Under the pieces are notes generated by a model. It worked only from the letters and a program-made list of their open reading frames with translations, was not told where the DNA came from and ran no database searches. A DNA stretch of 64,000 nucleotides from Synchiropus splendidus. Lineage: Eukaryota; Chordata; Actinopteri; Syngnathiformes; Callionymidae. The translations under genes and the position numbers were made by a program. Below are positions 1 to 12,437 of this stretch, in pieces. Location of the stretch: contig NC_071351.1 of assembly GCF_027744825.2 (NCBI RefSeq), forward strand, positions 14,397,001 to 14,461,000, given 5' to 3'. Each line of letters begins with the position of its first letter. The stretch's first letter is position 1.

Positions 1-3000
1 ACTCCTGTCTCTCTGTAGAGTTGATGGTTGAAGGATATATTGTTCCAGATGGTGAGCATGGTTTGCATGGCCTTCTCCAGTGAGAATTCCTGCGGGGGAA
101 AAAAATACATGAAATCAAAAATGAGCCTCAGAACAGTGACTGATGAATTGTCCTCACTTTAGTTGCAGCAGCACTGATGGACTCGAGCGGTTCTAAGTGG
201 ATTGTCAGATTGTTTGCTAGCACTGAGCGAAGCGTGGTGCTTTCATTCGGCGTCAGGTCAAAGCCCACAATTTCAGACATTTTTTCCCAGTGACGTGGTC
301 TCAACCCTTGATTGCACAGCACGCACACAATCGGGATATATTCCTGTCAGAACAGACCAAATCATTAGAGGCAGGCCCATAAATAAATATCATTATTAAT
401 AGGCAAAAAGAATACCCTAAATTCTTTAATCTGATTCATAACATTGGTGCACAACTGCATCGTGGGACTCAGCTGTTTGCTTGGATCTTCATCCGGTCTC
501 CGTCTAGCCATCTTCTTTTCCGTCTCTTCGTCAGGTTTGAAAGGCTTCTGTTGGAAAAACTTCATCATCTTGAACATCTCCCTGAAGCATTCGTCCACTT
601 TTCCCGCCATTTTTTCGCCGTCCAGGTCGTCAAAGGACCCGTCCATCCATCTACATGAAAAATAAGAGTCATGAGACATTTTTTTTTTTACCATAAATTA
701 CCAGGATTTGTGGAATACTTTTGCTCCAAACACTGCCAGTTGAGGACAAATTTAAACAGATTGTTGTATGGCTCAATCGTCTCCTGGATGACTTGAGCTT
801 CGGGATATTCAGTTTCTTCAAATTCAAAGAATTTCTCCTCCTTATTTATGAAGATAATCTCATCCTCGGCTTCCTGAACAAGTTTCTTGAAAGTTCGGAC
901 TTCTGCCATGTACTGTGAAAACATAAAGAACATAAAATTACAGCAAACTAGTGCAGTCCGAACCAGGGAAAAAGTTACTTAAAAAAAACAGAGGTACCTG
1001 TTCCATCATATGAAGCTCGCAGTAATAAGGCAAAATCTCTATACTCTTCCCCAACTTTTCCAAATGTTCCACTAATTTCGTTCGTCTTTCTAGTAGTGAC
1101 TTCTGTTCCTTATCTTTCGACTTTTGGACGAGCTGAAAAAATTGGAAAACAATGCAGTTGTGAGGGAACCTGTTGTGAAATACATGAACCTTTTCGCTTA
1201 CCTCCACATTGTTGTCAAATATATCCATCATTTTCTGCAGCCAGAGGAAGACTGTGGTGTTCAATTCAGGGTCGTCTTTATCCATGACGTGGAAATCCAG
1301 GAGGTAGATGAGACGGTATGAAGCATCCTGCCAAAACATGGTTATATTTAGAGGTTATACACAGCCGGACGATCTCCACTGTCATATGACATTTATTACC
1401 GTTATAGTTTCCTTCAACCGAGGAATGGTTTTTGTTTTAGTAAACTCTATGTACTCCAACATCTGAGTGATTTCCTCAGTCGTTTCTGGAACCATCAGCG
1501 CCGTGTCTTTGATGGTTTCAAAGTCAGAGCAGATCCTTGCAAACAAATAATAAATCAATTAAATACAGTCGGGTTTTACTCGCTCAGTAACTGAACTAAC
1601 TGTAAATTCTGATCCCGGAGATCATCCATCATTTTATTCAGAAGGACCTGAGCAAAGTGTTTCGCTTTATTGACCAGCCCCTGTTTGAGCTCCTCACAGT
1701 CCAGATGGACCATGGCGAAGTTGACTTTATCGGACAGGTTCAGGATTTCTATGGTCAGGTTGCTGAACTCTTCCACTTTCTGCAAAGTACGCACACAATA
1801 TCAGGCAGCCAGTCGACGGACACGACAAGCTAAAAACAGATGTGATACCTCGATGTATTGGTCGAAAGAGTGATTCCCTTTGATGAACTTTTCCACTCTG
1901 GCTTTTGCAGTTCCGTCGACCAACCAGCTGTAATTGTTGACTGCAGATAAAAAAATAAAATACAAATACATTCAGGTTTGTTTGTGTGGCTCAGATTTTT
2001 CACCATGATTTTCAATGTGGTGTGCCATAATGTTTATACTGTCACAAATCTGACAGTTCCTGTGCTAAATAAATGCTACACATAACAATTCTGGAGCAGG
2101 AGTGTTGAATATATGCACTTGCACCTATTACCCGTGTACGGTTAGTAGTTGCTACATACACTATCTGCTGCTGGAATATTTGCTTGGAGAAGGATTTCTG
2201 GCTGTTGAGGTGGACAAATGAATGAATAGATTTACCAGTCTAAATACATTATTTAACTTCACCACTCAAAGCAAGTGTGATTTTGATTATTTTAAGTAAG
2301 TTTTGCGGATAAATTGTGATGTTTTTAGACAAGCTCCACAGTAAAGCCTTTCGAGAAGTTTTACCAAAAGTCTTGAAATGTTGGTCAGGCTCCTCTAGAT
2401 TCCCTCGTACAACACGCTTGACGGTCTCCCGAGCCCAAGCGAGGACATGATCGGCAACTTTAGCGTCCACATATCGAATAGAGATGGGTGTCAGCCACGA
2501 CTGAATTGTCTTCACTTTCTGTTGAGCAAAGTGTTTTGTTACTCTAGAGCCGGAGGTAAACTCATTTTAAATTTTTTTCACCTGCAATGTGTTCGTGATG
2601 CAGTTAAGAATTTCAAATATAGCAACTTCCAGATCATCCAGAGTGGGGAAAATGCCCATCTTTTCTCGCTTGAATGTCAGCGCCATACAATAGAGTGGCG
2701 TGCAGCAATCATCAAAAGGCTCAAACAAGTCCACAAACTCCTCGACACTCCTCTGAAGAAAAGATTTCAGCTGGAAAAATGAGAAAGAAACAGTTAAACA
2801 CACATCATTCTTTAGAGAAAACGTGAGAAAATCCCACCTGGTTCGACAACAGTGTTGATGCACAGTTAAAGAAGGCATCTACTCTTTCTTCTCTCACGCC
2901 CTCCAAAGTTTCCTCATTAGTTAGTAGGTGTATGACCTTTGGAAACCAGGTGTTCATGATGTGGTTCTCTTGCCTCCGGCAGTCTTCTGTTACTTTCTTT

Positions 3001-4339
3001 AGAAGGGCTTTGCAGTCAAAAGGGCCTGAAACTCTTGACAAATATGCATGTTAAAACACATACACACACACAAAAAAAGATTTTGTCATGTTACTTGTAA
3101 GTGGGGAAATTGATGAGCACTATTGGGGTGAAGGTAGAGTAGCACAGATCCAAAAGAGTTTGCATGACTGGATGAAGGATGTTCAGACTCTTCTTGATCA
3201 TCTTCCGGCTGTCAGTGAAGCTGCTCCTCCATAAAAAAGAATACTCCAGAATCCTGGAGTCAGAAGTGAACATCAAAGCAGGGAAGGATGACTCTTTTCG
3301 GGATGTAGTTGAGGCCTACTTTAGCTTGACAGATGTCTGTTTTGCGATGATGGTTCCTTCAGTTTCTGGGTTCTTTAGGATTGTGTCCACTGAAAAGGGG
3401 GAGACGGTAAATGTCTTTTTCTGTGGATAAAAATGCTAGCTTTTGTTAATGATATATGGTTGGAAATGATGATGGTTGACTTCAGAGAGGCAGCTGCAGT
3501 ATATGACAGTGGGGGACACGACGAGATGAAGATGAGGAGCAGGAGAAGAAAACCACTGTGTACCTATGTGCTCCATGATAACGTCATAAAACATTTCTCT
3601 GACTTCCTTGCACAGCTCTTGGAGCAGGCAATACTTCTCAAAACTATCTTGAAGTTTTGATGGAACTCGTCCAACGATGGAGTCTAACCAGGGACTTGGG
3701 ATGGGCGAGAGCGGACGACTCTCCATGAAATGCTTCAGACACATCCAGTTCATCTGGACACAGGAAAGAATGTCATCCGACAGCTTTGGAGAGCAAGTTA
3801 TATAAAACTAGAGAAGGAAACTCACTCGTCGTCTGCGTTCATCGGTCAGCATCTGCAACGTGACGTCACACAGTAAACTATTTTTGCACAATAAAGAATA
3901 AAAGATGAATCATGGGAAAATGATCTCACTGGGAATGGAAAGACTGGCTCTGCCCACTGACTGCTCACATGCCCCTTTTCGATGCTCTGCCTGTAGAAAT
4001 CCATCGCACCGGACACCCTAGTCAGAATGAAAGAAGAAATTATCATTTCATAATATACTGTTATATATTGTATACTGTCTTTGTTGTCACTGGCTGCTGG
4101 GACACCGTGCGTTTCCCCACTGTGGCACTAATAATGGCCATCTAATCTCATTATTATTAGAATTATTTGATGATTTCGAACTGAACCTACATTTTCATGT
4201 GCAGTTGGTGCTGCTCCTCGCTACTCCTCTGGTGCATGATCAGCCTCTGTCTCCGCATCTCCTCCTCATCTATACCTGCTGTGTCCACCTCCTCTCTGCC
4301 ATCTGCAGAGGAGGGCCCTGGCAGTTTCCCCTTATCCAT
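1..4339 (-). CDS. Axonemal dynein heavy chain, N-terminal part (18 coding exons, runs off left edge)
   Basis: Motor subunit of an inner-arm axonemal dynein; these ATPases slide microtubule doublets in cilia and flagella. Only the tail and the start of the linker are in the window. Exons in gene order: 4191-4339, 3930-4017, 3826-3852, 3564-3753, 3320-3389, 3095-3220, 2838-3033, 2582-2770, 2365-2518, 1849-1940, 1580-1779, 1400-1535, 1202-1327, 998-1132, 719-912, 416-650, 158-343, and 1-89 (partial). All have GT/AG borders and consistent phases, giving about 860 residues. The start ATG at 4339 has an in-frame TAA three codons upstream. Family marks: LDCEELKQGL in exon 11, FKFVLNWQ then WMDGSF (start of the DHC_N2 linker region, from about residue 627), RHWEKMSEIVGFDL in exon 17, and EFSLEKAMQTM in exon 18. 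The short N-terminal tail suits the DNAH3/DNAH7/DNAH12 group. I lean to DNAH12-like but cannot settle the paralogue. Exon 3 is only 27 bp. Confidence 0.94.
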
Positions 4340-5372
4340 TATGACTTATATCCGCTGGATCTTCGAAGCAAACCAGTTTCAAGAAGAGTTACGTCTCAAT
4401 ACACTGCTTCTGACATAGCTAGGGAAGATGGTAGCGCCGTCTTCAGTTGCAACTTTCTGTGTTGATAACATTTTTTTTATCAATTAAAAAGTAATAATAA
4501 ATAAGTGAAGTAGTACTAACTGGTGCTGATGTTTGCAGTATTTTCACCTTTCTAAACTGTGTTTTGCAGCACATACTTCGCTCGACTTCTGCGCTTTCAT
4601 CTGTCTTTTCATTGGATGATTCAGTGTATTTATAACCTGAGTGTAAAGGCACTCTCCTTTGAAATCCATCATGTCGTTGACTAACCAAATCAAAGACAAC
4701 CAACAGCACAACAACTATACTACTACTACAATGAACAATACACAAAGAGGAAAAGGATGTTTGAGGAGTCATTAATATGGGTGAAAATAAATTATGATTT
4801 ATTACTCTGCTTGCAATGGAGACTCGTGTAGCTCTAATAGCTATTTTTAATTTCATAACGGGAGGGAAAGTCCATGAATCGTTTTGTTTTTCGTACTTCG
4901 AAATAAATCCTCGCAAAAATCTTCCGCAATTCTTTCAATGGACTGCAGGGGGCAGCACGTGCATGTGAATTTGTAAGCACGCGACGTCAGCATCGAAGAA
5001 GAAGAAGGACCGCTTCTCCGTTTGCTAGCTACTGCTGGGAAGTAGCGACTAAAACAGGTTTGTCATTAAATGTGCTTTAATTTTCACATTAGGTCGTCGA
5101 ACTCCACAATGTTCGATAAACGAGGAAACGCATCAACGTTCCGGGGGTGTTTCGATTGCTAGGATTGAGCAAAATTATCTGAAGATACGTTTGTTTTGGT
5201 TCCTGCTGATTGAAAGTCAGGCCTCGGTGTTGTGTTTTCGTCTGAGGCCTCATCTTGTTCCCGGCTACCTTGTTGATCGAACATCGCCGTTTTGACGGCG
5301 TTCAAAATGTTTTATGACAGTAGCTTTGCATGGTGACGAACCCTGAAATATCTCCTGCAGGATACTGTCAAC
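4340..5372. promoter_or_regulatory. Divergent promoter interval between dynein gene and gid8, with gid8 non-coding first exon
   Basis: About 1 kb separates the two start codons, which point away from each other, so both promoters must lie here or in the adjoining leader sequence. A likely gid8 non-coding exon ends at 5057 with a good donor (ACAG|GTTTGT). The coding exon begins at 5361 after TCTCCTGCAG. Just upstream are an E-box CACGTG (4956-4961), a CTCF-like core (4941-4958) and a CRE-like GACGTCA (4983-4989). No TATA box is obvious near the likely gid8 start. A minus-strand open frame over 4443-4916 starts only at TTG and resembles nothing I know; I treat it as chance. Transcription starts are inferred, not visible. 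Confidence 0.6.
4941..4958 (+). promoter_or_regulatory. CTCF-like motif in the divergent promoter
   Basis: GACTGCAGGGGGCAGCAC matches the AGGGGGCAGCA core of the CTCF consensus; the upstream CCA part is imperfect. It overlaps the E-box CACGTG at 4956-4961. The motif reads on the plus strand, like the stronger site at 15341. Function is inferred from the motif only. Confidence 0.4.
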
Positions 5373-6466
<1,094 letters not shown>

Positions 6467-7220
6467 GACCAATGTTGAACACAGAGAGAACAGAGAGTTA
6501 CAGAATGGACACATTTCCTTTATCTATTTATATCCCAAGAAACTGACTCATAAATCGATAGTACAACCTTTTTTGTAAGGGTTGTTTTTTTGATACTTAG
6601 GGGTTTAGAAGGTGCAAACTGGATTGATGGCATTTCAAAAAATACCTTTCACACTAGATTAACATGCAGACCTTCCTTATCATTTTGCTATTGTATGTGT
6701 AAATTTGTATTTTTTTTCTTTTTGCATATTTCAGATTCACTAGTTTTTCTGTCTGTTGGCAGGGAAAGTTGGCTTAGGAATGTGTGAATTAAGCCTAAAT
6801 TAGGCTACTTTTTGTGTGACCACTTTGAATGGGCTCGGAATGCTGTCCAGGGAAAGTCTGCACTGCTTTTTAAATGGTTTTCATCGCTAACACGAGATAT
6901 ACTTATTTCAGCTAAATGTCATCAGCTTGTACTTTGCGTGGTAGTCAAACAAAATAACTCGGAATGTTTCAACTACTGTGAAGTTCATCATGTCACCATT
7001 ATATGACGGTAAACAAAGTGAAACGGCAAGATTTATTAGAGAACGTGTGCTGTGACTGTATAAGCTTAAAGTCAACAATATCATAAATGTTAATAATATA
7101 CATCTATATTCACAGACACTTTGGTTTGAGTATTTTCGTGTATGACATCAGCAGGTCTTTCGAGAAAATTTGATGTTTTCTTTTCATGATTTTACAATAA
7201 AATTATTTTAAACCTGGGAA
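6467..7220 (+). other. gid8: gid8 3' untranslated region and polyadenylation signal
   Basis: AT-rich sequence follows the stop codon. A canonical AATAAA lies at 7196-7201, after a run of T-rich sequence, so the transcript probably ends near 7215-7225. No other gene is seen here. The exact cleavage site is inferred. Confidence 0.65.
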
Positions 7221-8053
7221 ACGACATCCCTGTTCGATCTGCCTGGTGTTTTTTTTTTTTCTCCGTGTAGGTGTTGAAGCAGTTGTGAGGAAAACCTCAA
7301 TCTATGTAAGGTGAAATTGGCAGGATGCTAACTTACCAATGAAAAGAGGTACAACTACAGTAGACCATTTTTCCTTGTTGGATTTCTTAAAAATTATGAA
7401 TGTAATGAAGAAAAAAACATTTTGAAATGATTGAAATTTGGTGAAAGATAAAGATCAGTCATGTGACGCATCCAATTTCATAGGAAAGGCTGTGCTGAAA
7501 GTCCTTGACCTGACAAGCACCCCATCAGTAGTGAGGTACCAGAAACAAAGGTCACAGTGGACTACGTTGAAAACAAAACATTGATTTCATTCAACGAATC
7601 CTGTGACTAATTCCCAGTTATAAAGTACATGATGCCGCTACAGTTAATGTCTTTCATTTGGAGCTTCATTAGTTTTATTTAATGTATGGTTGCTAGGCCA
7701 AAGGAAATGAAAAACAAGCGGAGAAAGAGAGACAAATGTGGTGCTTTCTAGGGTCAAATGGCATCAAGGAGAGCAAAGGAAAGTTGTGTTCTTTTGTTTG
7801 GTAAGAAATTCTAGAGGTCATGAATTCAATGTCCCCTAAACATACAAGGGGTGTTTCACAGTGCCAAGCTCAAGGTCAAATATCTGACCTTTCTTGAGGA
7901 CGATTTAGGGTTGTTGTTTGAAGGCCGTGCACGCGATGGCATATAATGAATGCATTACTATGTCATTATCCGGTATTTATGCGACATTAATGTGAAAGCC
8001 AGAGCATTTTTGGCCGGCAGAAAGCTGATGCTCCTGCAGCATATTGCAGAGTC
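7221..8053. other. Intergenic spacer between gid8 and slc17a9; nothing recognised
   Basis: About 830 bp of AT-rich sequence without a convincing reading frame, repeat or RNA. The right end becomes GC-richer from about 8010 and probably leads into the slc17a9 promoter. Confidence 0.5.
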
Positions 8054-8491
8054 ATGACTCGGGCAGAAGCACCGCCCGGCGTCTCCTGTGATGCAGTGAA
8101 GAGGGAATCAGCTGACTGGACTCTCGAGACCGGTTCTGAGGGAAAACACCAATCCACTTCCTGGTTGCCCCTAGCGGCCGCAGAGAGAACTGCGCGGAGA
8201 TTGCGAGCAGAAACTGACACGTGGATTAACTCCTCCTTTACATCAGGACAACAGACTGGCTCTTCCAGCAGCGGTTCCGCCACCGGACCCGTGATCTGCT
8301 CGGGTCATCCTTTCACCTCTCCGTGCCACGTTTCGAGCCATGATTGTTCCAACTCTTTCAGGAATGTTTGTGGACGTTTCCGCGTCCGTGTGATTACGGG
8401 GAAGAAAGTGAACAGGCGGGTGTGGAGAGAAGAAGTCGTTACCTCGTTGAATGGCCGTGATCCAAAAATATGGCAAGAGCTTCAGCCCTGA
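8054..8491 (+). other. Upstream open reading frame overlapping the slc17a9 start codon
   Basis: An ATG at 8054 opens 145 codons that run past the slc17a9 ATG (8451) in a different frame and stop at 8491. The translation resembles no family I know and is rich in Ser, Thr and Arg, as expected from GC-rich leader sequence. It matters only if the mRNA leader reaches this far upstream. Probably not a protein gene in its own right, but it could act as an overlapping uORF. Confidence 0.25.
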
Positions 8492-10765
8492 CTTGGTCTG
8501 TCACAAGGAAAACCATCCGCCGGACAAGAAGTGGCCGGACACCAACTGGACAAGGTGAGAAATATAGGCGGCTTCTTGAGCCAAGTTCTTATGTGAATCG
8601 AAACTGCGCGTAGTTTCACGCCCATAGATGAGTTTCACGGCTCAGTTTGACCCAGATTATTCTTCACATTCAAACTACTTCCTGAGCTGTAAGTCAAAGA
8701 TGAAGATGAGCTTTATCCTTCTCAAATGACTTGGAGTTGAGCTCTTGCTTTTGTTTGTCTATAACCTCATTTGTGAACCTTAAATTTGGCTGTTTATTGA
8801 CTCAAGCTCTCCACTTTCAGACCTGTTGCCAGAGTATGGACTTTGGTGCTTCTCCTTGGAACCTGCCTGCTCTACTGCGCCCGCGTGGCGATGCCCATCT
8901 GCGCCGTCAGCCTGGCCGAGCAGTTCGGATGGAACAAGAAAGAGTCGGGCATGGTGCTGGGCAGCTTCTTCTGGGGTTACTGCTTCACCCAAGTTCTTGG
9001 AGGCTACGTCAGCGACCGGTGAGGGGGTAGTCACGGCGGAACAAATCCTCCTTTGTGATTCACTTTCAAGGGTGTTTTCTTGATACCAAACATTCCCCGT
9101 GATGTCAGGTTCCTCTTCACCGTTTTTCCTGTTCTGTCAGAATTCAGGAGATTCATGTTGACGATGTCGAAGACATGAGCCAACTCTTTAACTGTTAGAA
9201 ATCCAATGAAAAAGATAGGAATGAAGGGACACTTTTCAAGAAGTGGCACTCTATAGTTGAACTGCAATGACCAGTCAACTATAATTCTAAAAGGAGACAG
9301 GTCGACGATCAAAATAGTCATTGGTTTCCGCCTTATTCTAGAGAGTTATTGAAGGTTATTTATCTGAACTACTCTTGGGAATTTAATTTGTGGCTTATCT
9401 TGATCCTTTTACTGACAGATTATGATCCACTTTTCTCTCCAGAGTGGGCGGTGAGAAGGTTCTCTTGCTGTCTGCTGCAGCCTGGGGGTCGATGACTGCT
9501 TTCACTCCCGTCCTGGCCCATTTCTGCTCCCAGCCCATCATCTCCATGACCCTGGCGCGCTTCCTCATGGGGCTGTTGCAAGGTTGGACCCTTCCTTTCG
9601 TCTTCTAAAGTCGCCTCCTTACATCCCATCCTTGAGCATGTTGATTTGTTTTGGGCAGGAGTTCATTATCCCTCTCTGGCGAGTCTGTGCTCCCAGAAGG
9701 TTGTGGAGAGTGAGCGGGGCTTCCTCATGAGCACTGTGGGTAGTGGCTCTTATCTGGGGTGAGTCTTATGTAATTGCTGTGTTTAGATGCCTGAGCTTGT
9801 CTTCATTTCGCAATGCTTAAAATGACATGTCTCCTTTGCTAGAACGCTAGTGATTGGAGGGGCTGGCTCCCTCATGCTGGACCTGTACGGCTGGGAGAGT
9901 GTCTTCTACGTGCCTGGTCTCCTCTCTGTCCTGTGGGCGTACTTCATGTGGAAATATTTGCTGAAAGGAGAAGGTTCGGTTTTGATGGGCCGCCTGTGTC
10001 ACCGCATGATTTGCATGTAACGCTGGCTGGTGTGTGTGTGCAGGACCCATCATTACCCTGGAGTCTCTGGGAAGCGGCGCAGGACAGTCCAAGCTCACCA
10101 AGCGCCACTGGCTCCGGCTCCTCAGGCAGCCCGCAGTCTGGTGGGTTTATGATACTTGACAAATAGACTTGTTCAAATGTGTGAAAGTTTGTCGCGGCAA
10201 GATTGATTGAAACTACAATTTTTCTCAAATCTGAATGAGCTAATATTTGTTTTAAAGTCAACCTGGAAGGGAACTGGCTCATTCTAAGTAACAGGTGCAG
10301 ACTTTTTTTTTTCTTAGTGTTGCCTTTTTTGCTTATATGACCTTAAAAAAGGTGTAAATCTCTATCAGTATCAGCAACATTTTGTGTTATTATTGTGACA
10401 GAGTTTTATGGGCATAAAACTGTCTTCCATTTCTCGTTGGAACTGGGCAATTCCCAGCTCCGACCACAGGATGAAAAAGGTGGGACAGTCCTTTACAATC
10501 CAAGATGGCCACTTGGAGTGTGAAGAATGGGAAGAGCGCCTGTAATATTGCATATATTTGAGTTCTAACTATTTTTCTATATTTCTCTTAATCAGTTCAA
10601 TACATGCTATTGTTTGATGCATATCTGTTATGTTTCATGCTGTGTATGGGAACGAAAATGCTAACAATGGCTACCACTTGCCTGGTTGATGCATGCACAC
10701 TTCTGAAGTAATGACGTATTAGAAATTATACTTTTCTTAAAAAAAATATATATATATATATATAA

Positions 10766-10818
<53 letters not shown>

Positions 10819-12369
10819 CAGGACTGTCTCAGAAAATTAGAATATTGTGATAAAGTTCTTTATTTTCTGTAATGCAATTTAAAAAACTAAAATGTCATAC
10901 ATTCTGGATTCATTACAAATCAACTGAAATATTGCAAGCCTTTTATTATTTTAATATTGCTGATTATGGCTTACAGCTTAAGAGAACAAAAAAATCCTAT
11001 CTCAAAATATTAGAATATTTCCTCAGACCAAGTGAAAAAATGTAAAACAGCAAAAAAAACAAATTCAATCATTTGAAAATTCCCATTAATGCACTCAGTA
11101 CTTGGTTGGGAATCCTTTCGCACGGATTACTGCATCAATGCGGCGTGGCATGGAGGCAATCAACCTGTGGCATTGCTGAGGTGTTATGGATGCCCAGGAT
11201 GCTTCAATAGCGGCCTTTAGCTCAATTGCACTGTTGGGTCTGGTGTCTTTCAGCTTCTTCTTCACAATACTCCACAAATTCTCAATGGGGTTCAGGTCAG
11301 GGGAATTGGCAGGCCAATCCAGGACAGTAATGCCATGGTCAGTACATCAGTGACTGGTGGTTTTGGCACTGTGGGTCCAGGTATCAAAAGCCACTGTTCA
11401 CAGACGTGTCCGAGAAATGGGCTACAATAGCCTTATTCCCATGGTCAAGCCACTTCTGAAGTCTTGCGTCTGACTTGGGCTATGGAAAAGAAGCACTGGA
11501 AAGTTGCAGAGTGGCCCAAAGTCCTCTTTTCAGACAAAAGCAAGTTTTGTATTTCATATGGAAGTCAAGGCGCCAGAGTCTGGAGAAAGGCTGGAGAGGA
11601 GCAAAATCCAAGTTGCTTGAAATCCAGTGTGAAGTTCCCACAGTCAGCAATGGTTTGAGGAGCCATGTCAGCTGCTGGTGTTGGTCCACTGTGTTTCATC
11701 AAGTCCAGAATAGATGAATGTGTTTACCAAGAGATTTTAAAGCAATGCAGGCTTCCGTCTGCTGAAAAGCTCTATGGCGATGATGATTTCATTTTCCAGC
11801 ATGATCTGGCACCTGCCCACAGTGCCAAAACCACCAGTCACAGATGTACTGACCATGGCATTACTGTCCTGGATTGGCCTGCCAATTCCCCTGACCTGAA
11901 CCCCATTGAGAATTTGTGGAGTATTGTGAAGAAGAAGCTGAAAGACACCAGGCCCAACAGTGCAATTGAGCTAAAGGCCGCTATTGAAGCATCCTGGGCA
12001 TCCATAACACCTCAGCAATGCCACAGGCTGGTTGCCTCCATGCCACGCCGCATTGATGCAGTAATCCAGGCAAAAGGATTCCCAACCAAGTACTGAGTGC
12101 ATTAATGGGAATTTTCAAATGATTGAATTTGTTTTTTTTGCTGTTGTACATTTTTTCACTTGGTCTGAGGAAATATTCTAATATTTTGAGATAGGATTTT
12201 TTTGTTCTCTTAAGCTGTAAGCCATAATCAGCAATATTAAAATAATAAAAGGCTTGCAATATTTCAGTTGATTTGTAATGAATCCAGAATGTATGACATT
12301 TTAGTTTTTTAAATTGCATTACAGAAAATAAAGAACTTTATCACAATATTCTAATTTTCTGAGACAGTC

Positions 12370-12437
<68 letters not shown>

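Larger units (their letters stand above)
10819..12372 (+). mobile_element. Tc1/mariner-type DNA transposon with 557-bp inverted arms (fold-back form), defective
   Basis: Ends are CAGGACTGTCTCAG at 10819 and its complement finishing CAGTCCTG at 12372, flanked by TA repeats as expected for TA-targeting Tc1 elements. Total length is 1554 bp, near the usual 1.6 kb. The left 557 bp (10819-11375) is an inverted near-copy of the right 557 bp (11816-12372), including the last part of the transposase gene. The usual 5' end and the DNA-binding N-terminus of the transposase are missing, so it cannot encode a whole enzyme. With both tips intact it could in principle have been moved by an enzyme made elsewhere. 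It lies in intron 6 of slc17a9, in the same orientation as the gene. Confidence 0.92.

Noticed and set aside
702..718. Alternative donor for dynein exon 15 at 702
   Set aside because: GTAATT there would put the next exon out of frame; the donor GTATTC after 719 restores the WMDGSF frame.
4446..4453. GTTGCAAC near the dynein start as an X-box
   Set aside because: Only two abutting half-sites with no spacer; too weak beside the clear X-boxes elsewhere.
4443..4916. 157-codon minus-strand open frame with a hydrophobic stretch between the dynein gene and gid8
   Set aside because: Opens at TTG rather than ATG, matches no family, and spans the divergent promoter.
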